In this document: in pieces, positions 25,034-33,693 of the stretch | Numbering within the stretch: the first letter of the stretch is position 1 | Layout of the letters: every line of letters begins with the position of its first letter | DNA from: UBA7957 sp965224675 | GTDB taxonomy: Bacteria > Pseudomonadota > Gammaproteobacteria > Granulosicoccales > Granulosicoccaceae | Direction of reading: 5' to 3' | Length of the DNA: 64,000 nucleotides | Assembly: GCA_965224675.1 (NCBI GenBank) | Contig: CBDDAA010000004.1 | Coordinates: 1,612,001-1,676,000 of the forward strand | Notes under the pieces: model-generated | Databases searched by the model: none | Seen by the model: only the letters and a program-made list of their open reading frames with translations | Told to the model about the DNA's origin: nothing | Translations under genes and position numbers: made by a program

Positions 25034-25960
25034 CTAATTTTCAGAACTATCGCTATTTCCCTTCAACATGAGATCATCACTAAAGTGATCTATCATGAAT
25101 TGCACGAATATTCGCACTTTTACCGAAAGATGCCTATGACGTGGGTAAATTGCGTAAATCATCGCATCATGTGCACTGTAAGGAATAAGTACCTCGACAA
25201 GACGTCCTGATCGTAGCGCCTCAATGGCAATAAATTCCGGTAGAAGAGCTATACCCTGATCATGGCTTGCTGCATCCCGAAGAGCCTCCCCGTTGTTTGA
25301 CCACATCGCGCAGTTAATCGGAACCGAAAACTCACCATCTGGGCCTGTCATTTGCCAATTGCTACCTGAAGTGTGATAACCATAATGTAGGCATCGATGA
25401 TTGTAGAGTTCGCGCGGATGTTCGGGCTCACCAAAAGATTCAAGGTATGCTGGGCTTGCACAAATGACCCTGCGAGACTGGGCAATCTCCTTCGATATCA
25501 AACTTGTTATCTCCTTCGGCTCGGTAATGCGAATGGTGACATCGAAACCCTCTTCTATCGGATCGACAAAGCGATCTGAAAGTGTAAGTTCTACTTGTAC
25601 CTGATTGTGTTGCTGCATGAACTGCGCAATCGCTTTCGATAGAAACATCGTTCCAAAGGACATGGGCCCATTAACCCGAAGTCGCCCCATAGGCGATTCA
25701 TGTAATTGACTAACTGCTGAAATTGCCTCATCGAGATCGCTTAAAATAACTATAGCGCGATCGTAAAATGCTTTACCCGTTTCTGTCGTCCTCACGCTTC
25801 TGGTGCTGCGCACAAACAACTGCGTGCCGAGCTTGCTTTCTAGGTTTACGACATGTTTGTTGACCGTAGAGCGGGTCAGGCTCATTGTGCGTGCTGCCGC
25901 TGCAAAACCGTTGGATTCAACGACTTGTTTGAAGATCCGCATTGATTCGAATAAGTCCAT
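25034..25960 (-). CDS. LysR-family transcriptional regulator
   Basis: A 308-residue LysR protein of the large group starting MDLFESMRIFKQVVESNGFA, with a helix-turn-helix (AAARTMSLTRSTVNKHVVNL) and an effector domain of about 200 residues. It is divergent from the metallo-beta-lactamase-fold gene, separated by 117 bp, so that gene was its likely target before IS insertion. The sequence 24938-25033 between it and the TIR gene holds nothing recognised. Confidence 0.9.
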   Translation of the reverse strand: MDLFESMRIFKQVVESNGFAAAARTMSLTRSTVNKHVVNLESKLGTQLFVRSTRSVRTTETGKAFYDRAIVILSDLDEAISAVSQLHESPMGRLRVNGPMSFGTMFLSKAIAQFMQQHNQVQVELTLSDRFVDPIEEGFDVTIRITEPKEITSLISKEIAQSRRVICASPAYLESFGEPEHPRELYNHRCLHYGYHTSGSNWQMTGPDGEFSVPINCAMWSNNGEALRDAASHDQGIALLPEFIAIEALRSGRLVEVLIPYSAHDAMIYAIYPRHRHLSVKVRIFVQFMIDHFSDDLMLKGNSDSSEN

Positions 25961-26479
25961 TTTAATCTCTTATTGTATCGTTATAGGAAACATAAAGTTT
26001 CTTAACCAGGTAATTGTATCTCATTAACATACATACTAAGCTTCTACATCATCAAAAACAAACTATAAGGACAAGAAATGAATCGCTTTGCTCAGGTACA
26101 CTACTCTACCAAACGGTTGATGTTATTTACGCTCATTCTCGGGTCTACCCTGTTGGGCCTTGCCTCAACAGTTTTAGCTCAGGAGCCGGTGTGGGACGGG
26201 AATACTGTTGTACTCGAATCTAAAAAACTGTCTGATAGAGTTTTCGCTGTCATTCCTACAGGCGCTAAGGAAATGGCTAAAGAAGGTAAACCTGTTGCTA
26301 CAACATCAGGATTTATCATCGGCGATGATGGTGTGCTCGTCATAGATTCAATGCTGAACAAAAGATTGGCCAATCAACTCATCTCTCTGATCAAGGAACA
26401 AACTGATAAACCCATTAAGTTCCTGGTAAATACTAGCTATCGGTAGCTGTCAAGCTATCTGTCGCCTCAAGCTATAAAA

Positions 26480-27547
26480 TCAGGCCACTTTTTTCACACG
26501 ACTACCCTCCTTAACTTCAGTACTATTTACGGGGTTTAAAAATTCCTTTGTTTTTGGTGACCAGTTACGAGTTTCACCACTCCAACGCTCTGGATTTTCA
26601 GCTCTAGCAGCTTCATAGACTTCTTTTCTCTGCTTTAGAATCCCTGCATCCAAACCTGCATGACGCTGCGCCGGAGTAACAAATTTAATCGCACTATGGC
26701 GATGTTGATGGTTGTACCAAGCAACAAAACTTCCTACCCATATACGCGCTTCTTCAAGATCAGAAAAGGGCTGCTCAGGGTATTCATGGCAGTATTTCAT
26801 TGTTCTGAATAAAGATTCGGAGTATGGATTATCGTTGCTCACTGATGGCCGGGAAAACGAGGGTACAACGCCTAATTTCTGTAGCGTTGATAACATGGTC
26901 GCCCCCTTCATCGGCCCTCCGTTATCGGAATGTAATATCACCTGCTTAGGTTTGATTCGCTCACGTTGCGCGATGTCGATCATAATTTCAGAAGCCCGTT
27001 CACTGCTTTCATGTTCATACACCTGCCAACCAACGATCTTGCGGCTAAAGATATCCATAAACAGGTATAGATAAAAGAACATACCCTTGATGGATTGTGG
27101 TAAATAAGTAATATCCCAACTGTACAGTTGATTGGGTCCATCAGCGGTTAATGGTTCAGGTTTCTTAATTTTGGTTGAAGGTCGGCTGGCCTGACGGTGT
27201 TGCAGTAACTTCTCTTCACGCAAAACGCGATAAAAAGTCGACTCAGAGGCAATATACTGGCCTTGCTCCGCCAGTATGGGTACGATCTGGGTTGGCGCAA
27301 GATCAGCGAATTTCTCTGAGTTTATGACTTGCAGTAACTGCTCGCGTTCGCACTGAGAGAGTTTATTGGCCGGTACAAATTGATGCATGCTACGACCATC
27401 CGGGGCGAGTTCTCCTGGCTTGTGCCAACGCTGAAGAGTGCGCGGGCTGATACCGAGTATGTCACAGGCTTTGCGAAGTCTGGCGCCGGCTATAAGGGCT
27501 TCCTTGACCCACTTTAAAATGAGTTTGCGCTCTGGAAGCTGAATCAT
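26480..27547 (-). CDS. IS3-family transposase OrfB (DDE integrase)
   Basis: A 355-residue transposase: an N-terminal helix-turn-helix (LRKACDILGISPRTLQRW), an HTH_21-type segment (LADLAPTQIVPILAE region), and the rve catalytic core with the DDE residues in YSWDITYLPQS, LHSDNGGPMKG and NPYSESLFRTMKY. Its ATG overlaps the orfA stop (ATGA, 27544-27547), so expression is by translational coupling instead of the -1 frameshift used by many IS3 members. Catalytic residues look intact. Confidence 0.9.
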   Translation of the reverse strand: MIQLPERKLILKWVKEALIAGARLRKACDILGISPRTLQRWHKPGELAPDGRSMHQFVPANKLSQCEREQLLQVINSEKFADLAPTQIVPILAEQGQYIASESTFYRVLREEKLLQHRQASRPSTKIKKPEPLTADGPNQLYSWDITYLPQSIKGMFFYLYLFMDIFSRKIVGWQVYEHESSERASEIMIDIAQRERIKPKQVILHSDNGGPMKGATMLSTLQKLGVVPSFSRPSVSNDNPYSESLFRTMKYCHEYPEQPFSDLEEARIWVGSFVAWYNHQHRHSAIKFVTPAQRHAGLDAGILKQRKEVYEAARAENPERWSGETRNWSPKTKEFLNPVNSTEVKEGSRVKKVA

Positions 27548-28047
27548 CCTTCCTTGTCCTCCCAGAGCGCCTGGAACTTTTTTTGCAATACCAATAAGGC
27601 AGCTGCTTCAGCTAATGCCTTCTCCTTACGGTTCAATTCACTTTGCAGGTTTTTGTGGCTTGATTTAAGGTCACGAAGCTCAGCAAGATGAGGCGATGAA
27701 GAGGAGGCACCTGATTCAAAATCCTCTCGCCATTGTTTTAAATGATGGGAAAAAATACCTTTGTTACGACAATAGGCGTTGACTGTCTGTTCATCCATGG
27801 AATGTGTCGTCAATAATGCATCGAGTCGTTCGGCAGAGCCCCAGTTTGCGGGACTTTTAGAGGTACTATTGCCTTGTTTTACCTTGTTCTTATTTTTTGA
27901 TGTCATCCAGTTTTTGAGTGTCCAGTGATTCATGTTTAATTCTTCGGCCACCGATATAACAGTACGGGAGCCACGGGAGTATGCTTTTTGCAATGCCTGT
28001 TGGCGAAAAGCGTCAGTATAATTTGTTTTCATATTCATCAATATCAA
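27544..28047 (-). CDS. IS3-family OrfA (DNA-binding)
   Basis: A 167-residue protein with an N-terminal helix-turn-helix (FRQQALQKAYSRGSRTVISV, AEELNMNHWTLKNWM) and a C-terminal leucine-rich coiled coil (LRDLKSSHKNLQSELNRKEK). It is longer than a typical OrfA (about 100 residues) and has a second helix-turn-helix-like stretch in the middle (NAYCRNKGIFSHHLKQW). It precedes and overlaps orfB. Confidence 0.85.
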   Translation of the reverse strand: MILMNMKTNYTDAFRQQALQKAYSRGSRTVISVAEELNMNHWTLKNWMTSKNKNKVKQGNSTSKSPANWGSAERLDALLTTHSMDEQTVNAYCRNKGIFSHHLKQWREDFESGASSSSPHLAELRDLKSSHKNLQSELNRKEKALAEAAALLVLQKKFQALWEDKEG

Positions 28048-28058
28048 CTATTTTCAAG

Positions 28059-28155
28059 TTGTGGGAATCGCTAATTTTCAGTGCGCCGGTTGTTGGCGCA
28101 TGTCCAGTCGCCCTACGGGCTCCTTACCATGCGCCAACAACCGGCAATCCCACAA
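28059..28155. repeat. Long hairpin inside the IS, upstream of orfA
   Basis: An 18-bp perfect stem (GCCGGTTGTTGGCGCATG at 28085-28102 with its complement at 28128-28145) sits within an outer 8-bp stem (TTGTGGGA 28059-28066 with TCCCACAA 28148-28155). The loop contains GCCC-TAC-GGGC. It lies between the right IS end and orfA and could block incoming transcription or translation of the transposase, or be a nested element. Confidence 0.7.
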
Positions 28156-29082
28156 TGTTAACCCCCAAACAATAAAGGTTAATAATAGAGGCGACAGATA
28201 TCCTGACAGAGGGGGCTATCACGGAGATCATTCCTATGGAAATTATGCGTTTCCTGACGATGTCACGATCATCCAGCATGAGAAGGCGAAAACCTACGTC
28301 GATAATAATATCGATCATGACAAAAAATTCATGATTCAGAACTTTGGTGTCGGTCGAGGTATCGAAGAAGCCGTACCAACCACTGGAGACATCCTTGTCA
28401 GTAAAGGCGATCAAATCAAGATCGACCTCGGCGGCACCATTGTAACCATCAAGGATTTCGGCTTTGCGCAAACCGGTGGTGACTTATTCGTCTGGGATGA
28501 GGCAGAAAAGGTTATTTGGACAGGCAACCCGGTTGTCGCTGAAAAACCCGCTCTGCCATGGTTATTGGACGGACATCTGCTTGAAACTCTAAACACACTC
28601 ACCGTTGTCTATGAGACAATTCCGTCAGATACTCTTGTCGTACCAGGGCATGGGCCAGTGATGGCTCGCGGAGATCTGAAATGGCATATTGATTACCTGG
28701 AAGAGATCCGAGTCCAAGTAAAAGATGCTATAGCTCAAGGTATGACTCTGGAAGAGACCGTCAGTAAGGTAAAAATGACAAACTTCCAGGGATATATGTT
28801 ATTCGGTTGGGTACACTCACAACTCAACATTCCATCTGCATACAAAGAACTAAGCTCAGCAAATTAACAATAATAGGTCTCTTGGATATTCCTCTAATTC
28901 AGGTTGTCGTGCAACATTGTCGAAAAGCACATTAAATTGGCGATTTAGTTACCACATCGATAATCTTCATGTGCTACCAGAGTTAAGGGAATACCCATGA
29001 GTGGGTCTGTATAATATAGAATGTTAATAACGGTAGTTGATGATATCCATTTAAACCATTACACAAGCTGCAGGATTGTATT

Positions 29083-30087
29083 ATGGGCATGCTAATAAAA
29101 GGTAAACTTGTTAATAATTGGCTGGAAAAAGAAATTGATGATGGTGATTTTAAACGCATGCAGTCATCATTTAGAAATTGGATTACACTTACTGGGGACG
29201 CAGGGCCTACAGGCGAGGGAGGTTTTAAGGCTGAACCTGACAGGTATCATTTATACATATCTAAAGCCTGTCCATGGGCACATCGCACCGTTATCTTCAG
29301 AAAGTTAAAACAGTTAGAAGGTATTATCGGGCTGTCGATTGTTGAGCCCGATATGCTTGATGACGGCTGGTCATTCTCAGGTGAAGGAAGCTACATTGAT
29401 CATCTGCACGCCAGTCAGTATCTACACGAGGTGTACATACGTGCTGATAAATACTTTACAGGGCAAATTACCGTACCTGTACTATGGGACAAGAAACGCA
29501 ATACGATAGTGAATAATGAGTCATCTGAAATCATTAGAATGTTCAATACTGCATTTGATACCTATACAAACTGCACAACAGATTATTACCCTATAGAATC
29601 GCGTTGCAGGATAGATGCGATCAATAAAGGGATTTACGACAATATAAATAACGGTGTATATCGCTGTGGTTTTGCAACGACACAATCGGCCTATAATAAG
29701 GCATTTACTCGTTTATTCGCTGAATTGCACGTTGTCGAAGATATCTTGTCAAAGAACCAGTATTTACTGGGCAGTAAACTAACAGAAGCTGACTGGCGCT
29801 TATTCACGACTCTAATTCGATTTGACGCAGTATACTACGGACACTTCAAATGTAATTTAAAACGTATCGTCGACTACCCACACCTTTCGAACTATCTAAG
29901 AGAGTTGTATCAAGTGCCAGGGATAGCAGAAACCATTGATATCGGTTATATCAAACGTCACTACTACTATAGCCATACCAGTGTAAACCCCACACAAATC
30001 ATACCTATGGGTCCAGTGTTAGATTTTGACGCTGCACACAATCGAGAGGAACTATTTGGGGCTAAGAACGGAACATGTATAAATTAA
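29083..30087 (+). CDS. Glutathionyl-hydroquinone reductase / omega-class GST-like
   Basis: A 334-residue protein of the YqjG/ECM4 family. The N-terminal thioredoxin-like domain has the catalytic cysteine in KACPWAHRTVIF (C63) and FTGQITVPVLWDKK with NNESSEIIRMF for glutathione contact. The C-terminal helical domain includes LLGSKLTEADWRLFTTLIRFD. The family reduces glutathionyl-hydroquinones in the cytoplasm. Its end overlaps a short upstream extension of the CDGSH gene, whose real start is 15 bp downstream, so the two are probably co-transcribed. The 215 bp before it hold nothing recognised. Confidence 0.88.
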   Translation: MGMLIKGKLVNNWLEKEIDDGDFKRMQSSFRNWITLTGDAGPTGEGGFKAEPDRYHLYISKACPWAHRTVIFRKLKQLEGIIGLSIVEPDMLDDGWSFSGEGSYIDHLHASQYLHEVYIRADKYFTGQITVPVLWDKKRNTIVNNESSEIIRMFNTAFDTYTNCTTDYYPIESRCRIDAINKGIYDNINNGVYRCGFATTQSAYNKAFTRLFAELHVVEDILSKNQYLLGSKLTEADWRLFTTLIRFDAVYYGHFKCNLKRIVDYPHLSNYLRELYQVPGIAETIDIGYIKRHYYYSHTSVNPTQIIPMGPVLDFDAAHNREELFGAKNGTCIN

Positions 30088-30101
30088 CAGGAGAGAGTCA
30101 C

Positions 30102-30743
30102 ATGAGTTCAGACAACAAACAGAGTATTACTCCTACATCGGACGGGCCGTACATTGTAAAAGAGCTGGTGAATTTCGCCAATCAAAACGGGGCCATTGAA
30201 TGCAAAGAAACGATGGCGCTGTGCCGATGTGGTCAGTCCGCCAACAAACCCTATTGTGATGGCACACATGCGAAGGTGGAATTTACATCCTCGAACCCTG
30301 AACGCAGTATTTCCGATAGGCAGGATCGTTATGCAGGCAAACAAATAACAATTTTTGATAATCGTAGTATTTGTGCCCACGCCGGTTATTGCACCGATGG
30401 TTTAGAGTCTGTATTTCGAATGAAAAAAGAGCCATGGATTGATCCAGATAGTGCGTCAGTTGATGAAATTATTGCGGTGATTGAAAAATGTCCATCAGGT
30501 GCACTGAGCTACTCGATAGATGATGTTGCCCAGAACAACCAGGGAGGAGGAGATAGCGCGGCTATATTTATTGCGCCAAATGGCCCCTATGTGATATCAG
30601 GTAATGTCGGTTTGAATGATAGTGAATTTGCACAAGGTGCTAGTAAAACCCGCCTTACCCTATGCCGATGTGGTAATTCAAAAAACAAACCCTTCTGCGA
30701 TGGATCTCATTGGGAAAGTCACTTTAGTGACGATAAAAATTAG
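30102..30743 (+). CDS. CDGSH - divergent ferredoxin - CDGSH iron-sulfur protein
   Basis: A 213-residue cytoplasmic protein with three predicted cluster sites: an N-terminal CDGSH [2Fe-2S] motif (CRCGQSANKPYCDGTH), a central Fer4_19-type domain (CAHAGYCTDGLESVF with a later EKCPSGALSY), and a C-terminal CDGSH motif (CRCGNSKNKPFCDGSH). Each CDGSH site would bind its cluster by three Cys and one His. ATG 30102 follows AGGAGAG. It probably acts in electron transfer or redox sensing with the preceding glutathione-dependent reductase; the partner is not known. Confidence 0.88.
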   Translation: MSSDNKQSITPTSDGPYIVKELVNFANQNGAIECKETMALCRCGQSANKPYCDGTHAKVEFTSSNPERSISDRQDRYAGKQITIFDNRSICAHAGYCTDGLESVFRMKKEPWIDPDSASVDEIIAVIEKCPSGALSYSIDDVAQNNQGGGDSAAIFIAPNGPYVISGNVGLNDSEFAQGASKTRLTLCRCGNSKNKPFCDGSHWESHFSDDKN

Positions 30744-30794
30744 ATAATATTTCAGGTACTCAATCTACCTTCATGCATATTAATTGAGGAATAT

Positions 30795-30884
30795 ATGAGC
30801 AACCACAAGTGCCGCTTTGTTGAAATACGTCCCAAGGCTTTTTTAGAACCATGTCACAAACCTAGGGGAACACTCATAACTTAA
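30795..30884 (+). CDS. Possible 29-residue ORF
   Basis: ATG 30795 with GAGGA 5 nt upstream opens a 29-codon frame beginning MSNHKCRFVEIRPKAF and ending in TAA. It follows the CDGSH gene by 51 bp. Only the ribosome-binding site supports it; chance is quite possible. Confidence 0.2.
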   Translation: MSNHKCRFVEIRPKAFLEPCHKPRGTLIT

Positions 30885-30895
30885 TAACTTATCTG

Positions 30896-31069
30896 CTAGT
30901 TGTTAAATTGCATCCAAAAGCTCCATAAACCAGAATAAATCTCCTGCATGGACGTTGGTTTATCAAGAGTACAAATCAAAAAAACCTCACTTGGATTTGT
31001 ACTGATTTCAACGTCTCTTTGTAATCCCAAAAAATTGGCCAGCCGTTGATGTATTTTGGAGACAGGCAC
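30896..31069 (-). pseudogene. 57-residue minus-strand fragment
   Basis: A GTG-initiated frame on the minus strand encodes 57 residues with protein-like composition (from VPVSKIHQRLANFLGLQRDV to IYSGLWSFWMQFNN) before a TAG. I do not recognise a family. It may be the 3' scrap of a lost gene or a small protein. It fills most of the 447-bp gap between the CDGSH gene and phnW. Confidence 0.25.
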
Positions 31070-31149
31070 ATGCGCATTTGATGATTAACGGAATAAATCG
31101 GAATTACCTATAATAGGTTATTGTAATATCGATTTTACAGTCATTAATA

Positions 31150-31190
31150 AACGATTAAACTTTGCTTATCAAAGTTCGGAATTAATCGTT
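31150..31190 (+). promoter_or_regulatory. Nested inverted repeats abutting the phnW start
   Basis: AACGATTAA (31150-31158) pairs with TTAATCGTT (31182-31190), and inside it AACTTTG (31158-31164) with CAAAGTT (31170-31176). The outer arm ends at the base before GTG 31191. A further dyad, ACCTAT-A-ATAGGT, lies at 31106-31118. These are candidate regulator sites, and as RNA the stem would hide the translation start, which has no good Shine-Dalgarno. Confidence 0.5.
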
Positions 31191-32324
31191 GTGAGCGTAA
31201 GTTTACCCAATAATCCATACCTTCTACTGACCCCAGGACCTCTCACTACATCGCTGACTGTCAAACAAGCCATGTTGCGTGATTGGTGTACATGGGATGA
31301 CGATTACAATGCACTTGTACAGTTAATTCGCAAGCGATTGTTAGATTTGGCGACAAAATATCCGGGCTACACCAGTGTGCTTATGCAGGGTAGTGGGACA
31401 TTTTGTATTGAGTCAGTTATTGGTTCTTCGATAGCTGCAGATGGAAAACTTCTGGTTTTGAGCAACGGGACTTATGGCCACAGAATTGTGCAGATTGCCG
31501 AAACATTAAAAATACCTGTTGTGGTTCAGGATGATGGTGAGTTACAAACCTTTGACATGCAGCGACTGCAGGAGAATCTGACTAACCATCCGGATATTAC
31601 TCATGTTGCAATGGTCCATTGCGAAACAAGCACGGGTATGCTCAATGATATCAAGCCGGTTTCTCGATGTGTAAAAAACCAAGGCAAAGTTTTTATCGTT
31701 GATGCCATGAGTAGTTTCGGTGGTATTGAGATGGACATCGGAAAATTGCAAATCGATTTTTTAATAAGCAGTGCAAATAAATGTATTCAAGGAGTGCCAG
31801 GTTTTGGATTTATTTTGGCACCAATGGCGGTAATGGCATCTTGTGCAGGGCGAGCGCGTTCTTTAAGCCTGGATATGATTGCACAATGGCAGCAGATGGA
31901 AGATGGCTGCGGTAAATGGCGTTTTACGTCACCCACCCATGTGGTGCGAGCGTTTTCACAGGCGCTGACAGAGTTGCAGAATGAGGGCGGAGTTGCATTG
32001 CGTGCAAAACGTTATAAGGAGAACCAGTCGCGGTTGGTTAAAGGCATGGCGTTATTAGGCTTTGATGCGTTATTGAGGCAGGAAAATCAGTCACCTGTTA
32101 TTACCAGTTTCCTGAATCCTGTGCATCCTGGATATGAATTTAAACGATTTTATAACTCTCTGAAACAGCGCGGATTTGTAATATATCCAGGGAAAATCAG
32201 TGATGCTGATACGTTTCGTATTGGCACTATTGGTGATGTTTACAGCAATGATATAGATCGTCTGTTAGCGGTTGTTGAGGATAGTATGTACTGGACCCAA
32301 ATGCTGACAAGATCAAGCCAATAA
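31191..32324 (+). CDS. phnW: 2-aminoethylphosphonate:pyruvate aminotransferase
   Basis: A 377-residue class V aminotransferase with the PhnW N-terminus NPYLLLTPGPLTTS and RDWCTWDDDYN, the aspartate in VDAMSSFGGIEMD and the PLP lysine in SSANKCIQGVPGFGF. It converts AEP and pyruvate to phosphonoacetaldehyde and alanine. The start is GTG 31191, directly behind a nested inverted repeat. phnX follows after 64 bp, giving the classic two-step AEP degradation route. Confidence 0.95.
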   Translation: MSVSLPNNPYLLLTPGPLTTSLTVKQAMLRDWCTWDDDYNALVQLIRKRLLDLATKYPGYTSVLMQGSGTFCIESVIGSSIAADGKLLVLSNGTYGHRIVQIAETLKIPVVVQDDGELQTFDMQRLQENLTNHPDITHVAMVHCETSTGMLNDIKPVSRCVKNQGKVFIVDAMSSFGGIEMDIGKLQIDFLISSANKCIQGVPGFGFILAPMAVMASCAGRARSLSLDMIAQWQQMEDGCGKWRFTSPTHVVRAFSQALTELQNEGGVALRAKRYKENQSRLVKGMALLGFDALLRQENQSPVITSFLNPVHPGYEFKRFYNSLKQRGFVIYPGKISDADTFRIGTIGDVYSNDIDRLLAVVEDSMYWTQMLTRSSQ

Positions 32325-32388
32325 TTATAATTCACAAACCGTTAACAGGTTTTCTATTTGCAATAGCAATTTCTTTGAGGTTAAGTTA

Positions 32389-33237
32389 ATGAGTAATAAT
32401 GCAGATTTTGTCTACCAACGTTCCTATCGAGGTAAAATACAAGCCGTTATACTCGATTGGAGTGGCACTGTCGCTGATGCGTATGTGATTGCACCAGCTG
32501 TCGTATTTGTTGAGGTATTTAAGAATCAAGGCATTGATATTTCAATGCTTGAAGCCCGGGGGCCGATGGGTTTGCGCAAAGATTTGCATATCAAGGAGCT
32601 AACGCAGGCACCCGAAATACGTGAGCGCTGGAAAACAGAGAAAGGCAGTTATCCAACTCAGGCCGATGTTGACACAATGTTTGCCGATTTTGTTCCAGCC
32701 CAGCTTAAATGTTTGAAAAAATACACAGGCTTGCTGCCAGGTGTCGCTGAGGTCACGCAAGGCATGCAGAAAGCGGGTATTAAAATTGGTGCGTCAACAG
32801 GCTTTCTACGCTCAATGGTTGATGTACTTCTGGCTGATGCACAGTCCCAGGGTTTTACCCCGGATGCAACGGTTGCGGGTGACGAGGTAGAGAACGGTGC
32901 ACGGCCAAAACCGCATATGGTCTATAAGAATATGGACCTGCTTGATATCACCACCATAGAGTCGGTTATCAAGGTTGATGATACTGTCTCGGGTATAGGG
33001 GAAGCATTAAATGCGGGGTGCTGGGGGGTGGGTGTTGCGCGTTATAGCAATTATTTGAATATAAATTCTCTTGAAGAGGCCCAGACGCTTGGTGAACAGG
33101 AGATTGAGCGAAGGACTGAGCTGACCCGAGAAATATTGCGTAAGGCTGGTGCACATTATGTTATTGATAGTATCGCAGAGCTGCCTGAAGTGATCGATGA
33201 TATCAATGCACGACTGTCTCGCGGGGAAAAGCCATAG
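32389..33237 (+). CDS. phnX: Phosphonoacetaldehyde hydrolase (phosphonatase)
   Basis: A 282-residue HAD-superfamily enzyme. The nucleophile is D23 in AVILDWSGTVAD, the Schiff-base lysine is K64 in ARGPMGLRKDLHI, and the later HAD motifs are GASTGFLRSM and VIKVDDTVSGI. It cleaves phosphonoacetaldehyde to acetaldehyde and phosphate. GAGG precedes ATG 32389. It is co-oriented with phnW and separated from the Liv transporter genes by about 455 bp. Confidence 0.95.
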   Translation: MSNNADFVYQRSYRGKIQAVILDWSGTVADAYVIAPAVVFVEVFKNQGIDISMLEARGPMGLRKDLHIKELTQAPEIRERWKTEKGSYPTQADVDTMFADFVPAQLKCLKKYTGLLPGVAEVTQGMQKAGIKIGASTGFLRSMVDVLLADAQSQGFTPDATVAGDEVENGARPKPHMVYKNMDLLDITTIESVIKVDDTVSGIGEALNAGCWGVGVARYSNYLNINSLEEAQTLGEQEIERRTELTREILRKAGAHYVIDSIAELPEVIDDINARLSRGEKP

Positions 33238-33693
33238 TGGATTTAGTGTTGTAGTGCCGATTATTCGCAAGGATGCGCTGAGGGAACCGGATATGAAGTG
33301 CATGGCAGTTGCTTGAGTAATTGCCTGAAGAATACCTGTCAGCGCTAACTGATTACAAAAGGTTACTAAACTACATCTAAGGATTTTTTCACTGACATTT
33401 AACAGTTTTCTTTTATTAACAAACCCTGGGTGATCGGGTTTAGGGAAATAGATCGAGCGCAATTTTACGTCATGCAATCGGTATTGTGGGCTTCTCTGCC
33501 GCTCTTCCATTGATCTTGAAAACAAGCCTGTCAATTACAGACAGGGGTCAGCCCTATTGTTTGCAACTCATATTCTATTTTATTAAGCGGCTCGATATCA
33601 ACGACAATCTATATCTCTCAACGCTTATGTACGTGGACTTTATGCCTATTGAGGTATATTCTGCCTCAAAAAAATTATACGCGGAGATATCGA
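33238..33693. other. Gap between phnX and livH
   Basis: No gene is seen. CCTGTC (33527-33532) and GACAGG (33540-33545) form a small hairpin, followed by GGGGTCAGCCCTATTGTTT, which resembles the GGGGTCRAGCCTATT motif at 9079-9095 and, inverted, near 6262-6280. A promoter for the liv operon is expected here. A GGAGA ribosome-binding site for livH is at 33683. Confidence 0.4.

Larger units (their letters stand above)
26442..28214 (-). mobile_element. IS3-family insertion sequence, two ORFs
   Basis: A ~1.77-kb element flanked by GCTATC copies at 26436-26441 and 28215-28220, read as target duplication. Imperfect terminal inverted repeats are TGTCAAGCTATCTGTCGCCTC at 26448-26468 (split: TGTCAAGCTATC, TGTCGCCTC) and the complement of a near-identical copy at 28188-28208 (three mismatches). 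It carries orfA and orfB on the minus strand. Exact tips are uncertain by a few bases. The intact ORFs and clean duplication suggest a recent insertion. Confidence 0.85.
26078..28867 (+). pseudogene. Metallo-beta-lactamase-fold hydrolase split by an IS element
   Basis: The 5' part (26078-26441) encodes a signal peptide (LMLFTLILGSTLLGLASTVLAQ) and the first third of an MBL domain up to KPIKFLVNTSY. The 3' part resumes at about 28215 with YHGDHSYGNYAFPDDVTIIQ and runs to 28867 with the later metal motifs (GGDLFVWDEA, VVPGHGPV). Rejoined at the GCTATC duplication, the protein reads NTSYHGDHSYGNYAF and would be about 340 residues, a periplasmic MBL hydrolase of unknown substrate. The usual first histidine of HxHxDH is serine here. 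AAGGAC precedes ATG 26078. The divergent LysR probably controls it. Confidence 0.85.

Noticed and set aside
33007..33534. 175-codon minus-strand ORF over the phnX 3' end
   Set aside because: Mostly antisense to phnX, with no motif or ribosome-binding site.
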